The notes under the pieces were generated by a model. That model had not been told where the DNA came from. It did no database searches and worked only from the letters and a program-made list of their open reading frames with translations. The translations under genes and the position numbers were made by a program. DNA of 8,156 nucleotides from contig CAZNLS010000111.1 in assembly GCA_964573895.1 (NCBI GenBank), forward strand, positions 1 to 8,156, in the 5' to 3' direction. The stretch is from CAZNLS01 sp964573895. Lineage in GTDB: Bacteria; Acidobacteriota; Aminicenantia; UBA2199. Of the stretch, positions 1 to 6,309 are shown piece by piece; the stretch's first letter is position 1; each line of letters opens with the position of its first letter.

Positions 1-11
1 CTTTTTCACTG

Positions 12-20
12 TGTTATAAT
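12..20 (+). promoter_or_regulatory. Extended -10 promoter element of tatD, start point at the ATG
   Basis: The sequence TGTTATAAT is a perfect extended -10 element (TGn followed by TATAAT at 15-20). Only five bases (21-25) separate it from the tatD ATG at 26, so transcription would be expected to begin at about the A of the start codon. A -35 box with a normal spacer would lie just outside the window. An in-frame TAA at 17-19 excludes any upstream start, and there is no Shine-Dalgarno sequence. The inferred transcript is therefore leaderless. A perfect match is fairly likely by chance in such AT-rich DNA, but two other genes here show the same geometry. Confidence 0.6.
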
Positions 21-25
21 GCAAT

Positions 26-796
26 ATGGGATACATTGATTTTCACTGTCATCTTGACAGTGAAGAATTCAAAGAAGACAGAAAACAGATTGTAGAAAAT
101 ATATTTAATACCGGAATTTCCAAAATAGTAACTGTAGCAGACCCTTATGAAGACGGATCTCATCAGGCTACAAAGGAAATTATGGAATATAATTCAAATA
201 TATTTTCCATGACTGCAGCTCACCCTCATAATGCCGATAATTATACAGATGAAATTGAAAAAAGAGTCCTTGAGTTCTCTGAAAAAGAGAGAAGTATCGG
301 AGTAGGTGAGGCCGGACTTGATTATTACTATGATCTTTCTTCGAGGGATAATCAGAAAAGAGTTTTTAGAAGGCAGATATCAATTGCAAAAGAGCTTGAT
401 CTGCCGCTTATAATACATTCAAGGAATGCAGAAGAAGACGTCCTTGAAATTTTGGAAAAAGAGAAATTTAATAATCCGGTAGTATTCCATTGTTACACAG
501 GGAATGCATCAGATGCTGCTAAAATAATCGAAAGAGGTTATCATCTATCATTCTCCGGGATCATAACATTTAAAAAATCCGATGAACTGAGGAGAGTAGT
601 ATCCTCTATCCCGTTGGATAGGATTTTTTCAGAGACAGATTCACCATATCTGTCTCCGGAACCATTCAGAGGGAAAACAAATTCTCCTGAAAAAGTAGTG
701 ATAGTTGCTAATAAGATTGCTGAAATTAAAAGTATAAATATAGAAGAACTAAACAGTAAAATTTTAATGAATTTCAGAACTGTTTTTAAGAAATAA
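26..796 (+). CDS. tatD: TatD family metal-dependent hydrolase (deoxyribonuclease)
   Basis: This is a 256-residue TIM-barrel amidohydrolase of the TatD/YcfH family, cytoplasmic enzymes with metal-dependent 3'-5' exonuclease activity in characterised members, thought to act in DNA repair or degradation. All expected metal ligands are visible: H7 and H9 in the N-terminal IDFHCHLD motif, E95 in GVGEAGLDY, H131 in LIIHSR, H155 in VFHCYTG and D205 in SETDSPYLSP. The PEPFRGKTNSP segment near the C-terminus is also typical, and the length matches the family (about 255-265). The ATG is fixed by an in-frame stop nine bases upstream and by the family's usual N-terminus. There is no Shine-Dalgarno site; an extended -10 box sits five bases upstream. 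Its last 33 bases overlap the 3' end of the convergent metalloenzyme gene. The family assignment is secure; the substrate is not known, and the symbol denotes the family, not a specific paralogue. Confidence 0.95.
   Translation: MGYIDFHCHLDSEEFKEDRKQIVENIFNTGISKIVTVADPYEDGSHQATKEIMEYNSNIFSMTAAHPHNADNYTDEIEKRVLEFSEKERSIGVGEAGLDYYYDLSSRDNQKRVFRRQISIAKELDLPLIIHSRNAEEDVLEILEKEKFNNPVVFHCYTGNASDAAKIIERGYHLSFSGIITFKKSDELRRVVSSIPLDRIFSETDSPYLSPEPFRGKTNSPEKVVIVANKIAEIKSINIEELNSKILMNFRTVFKK
764..796. other. Convergent 3' overlap of tatD and the metalloenzyme gene
   Basis: The tatD stop codon (TAA, 794-796) lies inside the minus-strand metalloenzyme gene, whose TAA is at 766-764 inside tatD. The two reading frames share 33 bp head-on. 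There is no intergenic space and no GC-rich hairpin with a T tract here, so transcripts from both sides must run into the opposing gene and produce complementary 3' ends. Confidence 0.9.
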
Positions 797-1720
797 TTCA
801 GTGATAACAGGGGTTATATCCTCAAGGCTTTCAATATTTTCAGAGATTATATCTGACATCTTTCCCCATACAAGCAGTGGAACATAATTCCTGGTATGGA
901 TTTTAAATCTTGAATCTTCAATATTGCCATGATCACTTGTTAACAGGATCGTATCTGTTCGCGGATCCGATAATTTTATGACTCGGCTAATCATTTTGTC
1001 CAGATCCCTGATCAGCTCAACCTGTTCATCGAATTTTTTTCTATGACCAAAATAATCCGTCTGAAAATATTCATATAAAGTGAAATCCAGGCCCCGGGAG
1101 ATTTTAAACAGAATTTCTCCAGCCTCGGAAGGATTTAGTTTGTCAATATCAAGTCCTCTGGAGATTAATGATCTGTTTGAGAAATCCTGGTAAAGGGATT
1201 CGCCTGCTATCATTTCATCCACATCACCCGGGATAGAGCCGTTTGATATGATCATTGAAGTTGTTACTGAGATCCGTCTTCGAAATTGTTTCGGAAATTC
1301 ATCTGAAAACTCTAAGGATCCATCATCCGAAATGTTAACATGCCTGTTCGAAAATAATTCTGAGTGCATAGGAAAAGAATTCACATATTTTCCAAGAACC
1401 CCTATTTCCTTAAGTTTTTTTAACAGATTTTCATTTTTTATTGTTTTTCTCATCTGCTTGTTAGGGAAACTGCCAAAGTGCGATCCGCTAATTTTAGGAA
1501 AATTTATTCCGGTGAAAATAGTTGTCTGCCCGGTTGCACTCTGAGGTATTCCTTCAACACCGAGTAAAGGATCTATTTTTTTTAATTGAATCCCGGAAAT
1601 TCTGAGATCAGATCCTTCCCAGAAACGAAGGATTTCCGGATCGGCAGTTAGAAATGGATTGTAATCGGCTTTATCCCCGATGCCGGTTCCGTCCAGAAAT
1701 ATAAATATCAGCTTCATCAT
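764..1720 (-). CDS. Alkaline-phosphatase-superfamily metalloenzyme, phosphoglycerate-mutase-like
   Basis: This 318-residue protein has the two-metal active site of the alkaline phosphatase superfamily (the group holding cofactor-independent phosphoglycerate mutase and phosphopentomutase). The full ligand set is readable: D10 in FLDGTGIG, a nucleophile in PQSATGQTT (most likely T66, aligned by eye with the GNS serine of phosphoglycerate mutase), D222 and H226 in TDYFGH, D263-H264 in TSDHGN, and H275 in HTRNYVPLLVWG. It is too short for a true bacterial iPGM (about 510) and lacks room for that enzyme's second domain, so the substrate is unknown. It should be soluble; no signal peptide or membrane segment is seen. 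It is the last gene of the minus-strand array, 12 bases after murB. Two tandem ATGs (1720 and 1717) are possible starts; neither has a Shine-Dalgarno site, the upstream bases being pyrimidine-rich (AACTCTCTCCAA), so translation may depend on coupling to murB. Confidence 0.85.
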   Translation of the reverse strand: MMKLIFIFLDGTGIGDKADYNPFLTADPEILRFWEGSDLRISGIQLKKIDPLLGVEGIPQSATGQTTIFTGINFPKISGSHFGSFPNKQMRKTIKNENLLKKLKEIGVLGKYVNSFPMHSELFSNRHVNISDDGSLEFSDEFPKQFRRRISVTTSMIISNGSIPGDVDEMIAGESLYQDFSNRSLISRGLDIDKLNPSEAGEILFKISRGLDFTLYEYFQTDYFGHRKKFDEQVELIRDLDKMISRVIKLSDPRTDTILLTSDHGNIEDSRFKIHTRNYVPLLVWGKMSDIISENIESLEDITPVITELFLKNSSEIH

Positions 1721-1732
1721 TTGGAGAGAGTT

Positions 1733-2659
1733 TTAATATTTTTTACCGTTCATTGTTATAAAAACTACTTCCCTGTTGAGTCTGATACCACTTTTTCTAT
1801 TCACCTTTTCTATTATCATTTTTTCTATTTTGCAAATATCTTTAAATGATGAATCCCCATTGTTAATTATAAAATTTGAATGGTAATTCGAAATTCTAAT
1901 TCCGCCTTCTTCATATCCCTTCAATTCGGCTTCTTCGATAAGTTTACCAGCAGCTAATTTTCTACCGTTTACTACCGGATTCTTAAAAAAACATCCGGCG
2001 GAGTGTTTTGAATAGGGGGGATGTTTTGAAGTTCGAATTTTGAAAATCTCATCAATTTTTTCTTTTATAATTGCCGGATCGTCCCTCTCAAATGTTAAAT
2101 AAACATTAAGAAGAGTTTCTCTTCCGAGTTTAAATTTTGAATTTCTATATTCAAATCCGAAATATCCTTTTTCGACCTCTTCTTTGATTCCATCTGAATT
2201 ATAAATTTCTCCACCTGAAATGAAATCTGAAATTGAGACACCGAAAGCACCGGCATTAACTGCAACTGCACCGCCGATAGTTCCGGGTATTCCGGAGAGA
2301 AAATCAAATCCCGAAATACAGTTTTTCACGCAAAATTTCAAAAAAGATATATTTGTTAAACCGCTGTTTACTTTGAGCAGGTTTTTTGAAGTAATTTCAA
2401 TATTGTGTGATCGGTTAATAATTACTGCAAATTTAAGTATACCATCAGAAAAAACAGTATTACTTCCTCCTCCGAGCACGACACATTCCTTATCAGCATT
2501 ATGAAATATATTTAGTAGATTAAAAAGCTCCTCTGTATCTTCAGCAATTATTACATATTGTGCTGTTCCACCTATATTTATTGTCACATAATTTTTTACG
2601 GAAAAATTCTTTTTAAACTTATATCCGCCTTTTTTCAGAATTTTTTCAATATCATTCAT
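1733..2659 (-). CDS. murB: UDP-N-acetylenolpyruvoylglucosamine reductase (MurB)
   Basis: MurB is the FAD-dependent, NADPH-using reductase that turns UDP-GlcNAc-enolpyruvate into UDP-MurNAc, a committed cytoplasmic step of peptidoglycan synthesis. The 308 residues carry the FAD-binding signature GGGSN at 63-67, the GIPGTIGGAVAVNAGAFG stretch at 123-140, the YRNS motif with catalytic-type R172, SAGCFFKNP at 220-228 and the C-terminal LNREVVFI with E297, equivalent to the E. coli catalytic glutamate. The length fits the shorter type II enzymes, which lack the E. coli Tyr190 loop. At the proton-donor position where E. coli has Ser229, this protein has C223; I believe cysteine is a common natural variant. 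The ATG lies four bases after the lipoprotein stop (TAAGTTTATG) with at best a weak ribosome site, so translational coupling is likely. Other mur genes are absent from the window. Confidence 0.96.
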   Translation of the reverse strand: MNDIEKILKKGGYKFKKNFSVKNYVTINIGGTAQYVIIAEDTEELFNLLNIFHNADKECVVLGGGSNTVFSDGILKFAVIINRSHNIEITSKNLLKVNSGLTNISFLKFCVKNCISGFDFLSGIPGTIGGAVAVNAGAFGVSISDFISGGEIYNSDGIKEEVEKGYFGFEYRNSKFKLGRETLLNVYLTFERDDPAIIKEKIDEIFKIRTSKHPPYSKHSAGCFFKNPVVNGRKLAAGKLIEEAELKGYEEGGIRISNYHSNFIINNGDSSFKDICKIEKMIIEKVNRKSGIRLNREVVFITMNGKKY

Positions 2660-2663
2660 AAAC

Positions 2664-4055
2664 TTATTTTCTACCGTTTGTACAGCTTCTAAAAAGATTC
2701 AAATAGTATTTATTAAAGAATTTTTTAAAATCAAATATCTCAATTTCTTGTTTTTCTTCTTCTATTTCATTAAATTTTCCTTTCAAAAAAAGCCGGATAA
2801 AATATTTCCCCTCTTTTTCAGGGACCCATGCCATCTTAACCTGCTCATCAGATGAGAAACTTTCTTCTGTTATTATGTCTCCGATGTTGTTGATTATTGA
2901 TATCTTAATTGTCGGGTTAATCATATTTACAGGCTCTGCGGCAATTTTTATAGATTTATTAATCTCATATCTACTCATTTTCGGGATTTTAAGAATTCCC
3001 CCGATTCTGTTGCCGGCGATGTAAAGTCCAAAAGTTCTTGTTAATGAATCAATGCCTGCAGCATATAAATATCCGTTATTGAAGATTGCGGGATAATTAA
3101 GTTTAATATTTTCAAGTGTTATAACCCCGGATTGTTTTTTTACAGGATTCAGAAATATAATCTTTTCTGTCTCGCCGTCTCTGGTATGGACAGCAATAAA
3201 ATCTTTCATTGCAATCGGTTCTGATAAAATTTCAGAATTGATTTTTGTCCACCAGATCAAAGAACCCCTTGATGAGTAAAAGTAAACGGAATTATCTTTA
3301 GGAGTTAGAACCAGATATTTTTTGAATTTAATTACCGGACGCAAATTGCTCATTTGAATTGGTATTTTCCAGACAATTTTCTTTTTTATCAAATTGAATT
3401 TACAGAATAATCTCTCTTTAGAACCAAAGTATATATTATTCTTTTTTAAGGCAAAACCGGATATGGCCTTTACAGGCAGAGTGAGCTTTATGAATTCATT
3501 TGATCCATAACTGAATTTGTATATTGTACCTGAACCGAGAATGTAAATATTCTGTTTTGAAGAGGCTGAACTAATAATCCTCTCTTTTTTTATGGAAATT
3601 TTTGCAGGAACAACTCCTGATTTATAATTTTTCACAATAATTTTTTTCCTGTAAACAGATATTATAAGTTTTTCATTTACAAATATTATTCTACCCCTGT
3701 GATCATTTAGTTTGGTGATCCTGCTATTTAAGGAATTAAAAATCATGATTTTGTTTGGGGTAGTTGTCTTGATTACTGAAATGTTTTTTGAATAAAAAAT
3801 GACCCGCCTTACAGTCTCTTTCGTGTCAAAGATTTGACTGATATCTTTTTTTCCGGCTTCATAAGAGTATATTTTCCCCAATCTGTTGATAAACAAAATT
3901 TTGTTTTTTGAACTTAACATAACAGGAGAATCAATATCACGGACTATATCAATTCTCTTTATATAAATATTTTTACTAACTTCGGGAATTATTTTTGGTG
4001 CTCTGCATGATATTGCAAAGTTGAATATAATTAAGATCAGAATAATGGATTTCAT
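2664..4055 (-). CDS. Lipoprotein with beta-propeller repeats and C-terminal Ig-like domain
   Basis: The 463-residue product begins with a lipoprotein signal peptide: one Lys, a hydrophobic run, then AISC with the lipidated cysteine at residue 17 (Ala at -3 is slightly unusual). The mature part is made of repeated short beta-strand units of the PQQ/WD type, for example near residues 53-67, 103-117, 131-147, 170-191, 208-233, 248-273, 287-314 and 329-348, which by eye suggests a seven- or eight-bladed propeller like BamB, though I see no evidence for the BamB role. Residues about 380-440 look like an Ig-like domain (KMAWVPEKEGKYFIRLFLKG), a form often used for ligand or surface contacts. It is strongly lysine/isoleucine-rich. 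It has its own strong promoter, seven bases from the ATG and without a Shine-Dalgarno site. It lies between a membrane protein gene and murB, so an envelope role is likely; the exact function is unknown. Confidence 0.8.
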   Translation of the reverse strand: MKSIILILIIFNFAISCRAPKIIPEVSKNIYIKRIDIVRDIDSPVMLSSKNKILFINRLGKIYSYEAGKKDISQIFDTKETVRRVIFYSKNISVIKTTTPNKIMIFNSLNSRITKLNDHRGRIIFVNEKLIISVYRKKIIVKNYKSGVVPAKISIKKERIISSASSKQNIYILGSGTIYKFSYGSNEFIKLTLPVKAISGFALKKNNIYFGSKERLFCKFNLIKKKIVWKIPIQMSNLRPVIKFKKYLVLTPKDNSVYFYSSRGSLIWWTKINSEILSEPIAMKDFIAVHTRDGETEKIIFLNPVKKQSGVITLENIKLNYPAIFNNGYLYAAGIDSLTRTFGLYIAGNRIGGILKIPKMSRYEINKSIKIAAEPVNMINPTIKISIINNIGDIITEESFSSDEQVKMAWVPEKEGKYFIRLFLKGKFNEIEEEKQEIEIFDFKKFFNKYYLNLFRSCTNGRK

Positions 4056-4062
4056 CCGGTTA

Positions 4063-4091
4063 ATTATATTTTAATTAAAATATCGAGTCAA
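4063..4091 (-). promoter_or_regulatory. Internal sigma-70 promoter before the lipoprotein gene
   Basis: On the minus strand TTGACT (4091-4086) is followed after exactly 17 bp by a perfect TATAAT (4068-4063). Only seven bases (TAACCGG) lie between the -10 box and the lipoprotein ATG at 4055, so the expected start point is at or one or two bases from the ATG and the message would be leaderless. No Shine-Dalgarno sequence is present. The promoter fits wholly in the 44-bp gap after the membrane protein gene. Its spacer holds an 18-bp palindrome. Confidence 0.72.
4066..4083. repeat. 18-bp perfect AT-only palindrome in promoter spacer
   Basis: The sequence ATATTTTAATTAAAATAT reads identically on both strands. 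It fills most of the spacer between the -35 and -10 boxes of the lipoprotein promoter and overlaps the first four bases of the -10 box. It could be an operator for a dimeric regulator or simply a bent A/T segment. It has no G or C, so it is not an intrinsic terminator. Confidence 0.7.
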
Positions 4092-4099
4092 TCTGATTG

Positions 4100-5746
4100 T
4101 CAGGGTGTCTCAGTTGAAACGAAATCGATAGGATTGTTCAGAAGAAAATCACTGGTAAATATCTCTTTTATTACTTCACCTTTAAGATTTTTTGACAATT
4201 GAAATCCTGAATAGTATAAAAGAGTCGGGTAAATATCAGATATTGAAACCTGTTTGAGATTATATCCGGGCTTTATATTATTTCTATCGAACATAATAAT
4301 TGTTCCTCTTGAATAGGGTGAATAAACATATCTTTCAATATCTTTCTTATTGAACAGATTTACAAGAATTCTCCTCCAAACAGGCAGGGGTTCATATTCA
4401 AAGAAACTCAGTATAACCAGCATTTCATTTTCCCCTGTGGAACTAATAAGAGTGCCGATTATAGTATCATAAAATTCATAGTAATTCTCCAGTATTCTGC
4501 CATATCTTTTTACATCTTCATTTTCAATATTTCCAAAAATTTCAGGGATAGAATACTGGTAGAACATCCTGCTGACAATCCCCATCCCCGGGAGCCGTAT
4601 ATTTGCATAATGAATATCTTTATCCTTTAGAACGGGGATATAATTTTTAATATAATCATCCATGAAAAATGCCCTGTTTAAAATTGAGATTTTCCTGTTG
4701 TTTTTTATTGGTGAAACTATATCTGAAAATAGCTTTATGTAAAGACTTTTTCTTTTTAATTGTTTAATTGAATAGTTAGGAAGTCTTAAAGGTGTCATTA
4801 CAGATATTGCATTTTTTCCGTTCGATCTGTAGTGTGAATATAAATTATCTATATACTCGGTGTTAGATTTTTTTTTATATATCGATGTAATTTTAAATAA
4901 TGTAGAATTGCGGAAAAAAATATATTTCGGGAAAATATCAAGTGCAGGTGATTTTTCATAAAATTTATATTTATAATCGGTATGGTATCTAAAGTTAAAA
5001 GGCCTTAGACCGGTTAGAGCAGAATTAATTAGTGAAAGATTATAATTAGGTCGAAATGAAGATATTTTACCAATTACACTGTTCTTAATAAGAAAATCAA
5101 AGTTCAGTAATTTTTGATCTTCCGAGAAACTTCTGATCAATTTCAATGATAGTCCGTCCATTATCACAATTCTGATTTTTCTCGGAGTAATATTTGAAAA
5201 ATTCGATTCCCGCACCGCATTTCTATCGAATATTTCAACATCATGATACATTGAGGTGCTGAGAGAGTTTATTATATTATATGAGAGAATGATCAAAAAA
5301 ATAACCTGAATCCATTTTTTATTTACTTTTTTGAAAAAAATGAAGATGATTCCCAATATAACAAGAATCAGATTAACCAAAATGATTTTCACGAAATCAA
5401 ATCTTACGTTTGATTCAAAAAAATCATAAAAATGTTCATAGTTTGAATAAAAGATTATAGAAATTGTCAAAATTGTAAATGATAAAAAATATGTTATGGA
5501 AGGTGGGTTAAATATACCGATAACATATTTTTTTTCTGCAAAAAACTGAATTACAGAGAAAAGAATCAATTGGATGAAAAACCAAACCGGACCGTAAAAC
5601 AGAAATAGTTCAAAATAAAACAACAGAAGATCCTTGGGCGGAATCTGGACTGATGCATTTAGGAAAAGTATCAGAATAAGTATAAAAAAAGTAAAAATCA
5701 GAGATGATATTATAAAATTAAGAAAAAGTTTTGATATTCTCCACAA
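4100..5746 (-). CDS. Membrane protein, degenerate alkaline-phosphatase-superfamily domain
   Basis: The 548-residue protein starts with about five hydrophobic segments (roughly 7-30, 40-70, 74-101, 117-138, 145-163) and then has a large domain, probably extracytoplasmic, with landmarks of the sulfatase/phosphodiesterase fold: IVIMDGLS (D197), a RPNYNLSLINSALTG block at 232-246 corresponding to the nucleophile region, YDTIIGTLI at 426-434, GTIIMFDRNNIKPG at 481-494 and SISDIYPTLLYYSG at 501-514. However, the DHG metal motif is replaced by SFFE (447-450), the usual D..GH site by PGMGIVSR (386-393), the nucleophile position looks like Asn, and the late His is absent near YSPYSRG. It therefore looks like a pseudoenzyme or a family with a different active site. 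The start is TTG (5746), five bases after the FHA-gene stop, chosen because AAGGA lies nine bases upstream and no ATG occurs before residue 166. Confidence 0.72.
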   Translation of the reverse strand: MWRISKLFLNFIISSLIFTFFILILILFLNASVQIPPKDLLLFYFELFLFYGPVWFFIQLILFSVIQFFAEKKYVIGIFNPPSITYFLSFTILTISIIFYSNYEHFYDFFESNVRFDFVKIILVNLILVILGIIFIFFKKVNKKWIQVIFLIILSYNIINSLSTSMYHDVEIFDRNAVRESNFSNITPRKIRIVIMDGLSLKLIRSFSEDQKLLNFDFLIKNSVIGKISSFRPNYNLSLINSALTGLRPFNFRYHTDYKYKFYEKSPALDIFPKYIFFRNSTLFKITSIYKKKSNTEYIDNLYSHYRSNGKNAISVMTPLRLPNYSIKQLKRKSLYIKLFSDIVSPIKNNRKISILNRAFFMDDYIKNYIPVLKDKDIHYANIRLPGMGIVSRMFYQYSIPEIFGNIENEDVKRYGRILENYYEFYDTIIGTLISSTGENEMLVILSFFEYEPLPVWRRILVNLFNKKDIERYVYSPYSRGTIIMFDRNNIKPGYNLKQVSISDIYPTLLYYSGFQLSKNLKGEVIKEIFTSDFLLNNPIDFVSTETP

Positions 5747-5751
5747 TTGGA

Positions 5752-6267
5752 TCAGTCCTTATTTGTAGTAATCAGCATAAGGGTGGTCTGGCCGATTCTA
5801 AATTCAGTCTGGTCATGGACTTCGGTTATTGAAACTTTAGAATCACTTATAAAAGTGCTGTTCGTACTGCCCAGGTCTCTTAGAAAAATTTTTTGATTTC
5901 TTACTTCTATGGCAACATGCTTCCTGGACACTTCTTTATCCGGAATTATAAGATCTACCTTTCCGCGTCCGATAAGCACGTATGGTTTGGAAAGATGATA
6001 GATAAATCCGGCTCTTGCTCCGCGAATTACAGCAATCGAAATCTTAACATCATCGGGTAATCTTAAATTTTCATTACTCCACAGGGAATCCCCTATACTT
6101 TTTTCGATGATTTTTGCTGTATCTTTATTGCTCTCTGATTCCTCTTTTTTTTTCTCTGAAACAGAAAAAACATTTTGACATTTAGAACATTTTAATTTTG
6201 CAGATCCTTTTATCTTATCATCGGGGACTGAATATTTTGCACTGCAGCTTGGGCACTCAACAATCAT
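5752..6267 (-). CDS. Zinc-ribbon plus FHA domain protein
   Basis: The 171-residue protein has two modules joined by a charged linker. Residues 1-36 are an MJ0042-type finger with paired cysteines C5-x2-C8 and C27-x2-C30, a domain of unknown function common at the N-termini of regulatory and envelope-linked proteins in several Gram-negative phyla. Residues about 75-168 form a forkhead-associated domain, which binds phosphothreonine: LIGRG (R101), VSRKH (S114, R115, H117) and DLGSTNST (N136) are the expected loop residues, with Ser replacing the common Gly after the Asn. There are no membrane segments, so it should be cytoplasmic. FHA proteins read the output of Ser/Thr kinases, but no kinase is encoded in the window, so its partner is unknown. 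It lies between proS and the membrane protein gene, and its own promoter ends six bases before the ATG without a Shine-Dalgarno site. Confidence 0.92.
   Translation of the reverse strand: MIVECPSCSAKYSVPDDKIKGSAKLKCSKCQNVFSVSEKKKEESESNKDTAKIIEKSIGDSLWSNENLRLPDDVKISIAVIRGARAGFIYHLSKPYVLIGRGKVDLIIPDKEVSRKHVAIEVRNQKIFLRDLGSTNSTFISDSKVSITEVHDQTEFRIGQTTLMLITTNKD
5756..5760 (-). promoter_or_regulatory. Ribosome binding site supporting the TTG start at 5746
   Basis: AAGGA on the minus strand overlaps the last codons of the FHA gene (Lys-Asp-stop) and stands nine bases before the TTG. It supports this non-ATG start and tight translational linkage of the two genes. Confidence 0.55.
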
Positions 6268-6273
6268 AACGGA

Positions 6274-6302
6274 ATAATATCAAATATTTTTTTTTTTTTC
6301 AA
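6274..6302 (-). promoter_or_regulatory. Internal sigma-70 promoter before the FHA gene, A-tract spacer
   Basis: TTGAAA (6302-6297) and TATTAT (6279-6274) are separated by exactly 17 bp on the minus strand, and the -10 is preceded by TGA, making an extended -10. Six bases (TCCGTT) lie between the -10 and the ATG at 6267, which predicts a transcript starting at the ATG, and no Shine-Dalgarno sequence is present. The spacer is mostly a run of A residues. The promoter lies in the 42-bp gap after proS. Confidence 0.65.
6287..6299. repeat. 13-base homopolymer (T on plus strand) inside promoter
   Basis: Thirteen consecutive T residues on the plus strand (A on the coding strand of the FHA gene) run from the last three bases of the -35 box into the spacer. 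It is the longest single-base run I noticed in the window. Its length sets the -35/-10 distance. A plain A tract in the direction of transcription does not act as a terminator for proS. Confidence 0.85.
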
Positions 6303-6309
6303 CTTGAAT

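Noticed and set aside
1248..1544. Plus-strand 98-codon frame inside the metalloenzyme gene
   Set aside because: It lies wholly opposite conserved active-site-bearing coding sequence, has no family features and no ribosome site; it is a shadow frame.
1721..1760. Promoter before the metalloenzyme gene (TATTAA near the murB stop)
   Set aside because: Only a weak -10 match, no -35 at a proper distance, and a start 12 bases upstream inside the end of murB; operon read-through is simpler.
2095..2504. Frames of 70 and 94 codons within murB
   Set aside because: They overlap the conserved FAD-binding and catalytic region of murB and show no motifs of their own.
4063..4099. Terminator after the membrane protein gene
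   Set aside because: The palindrome there has no G or C and no following U tract; the region reads better as a promoter.
6287..6308. Possible intrinsic terminator after proS (small inverted repeat TTCAACTTGAA beside a T run)
   Set aside because: The five-bp arms with a one-base centre cannot form a stable hairpin, and on the transcribed strand the run is A, not U.
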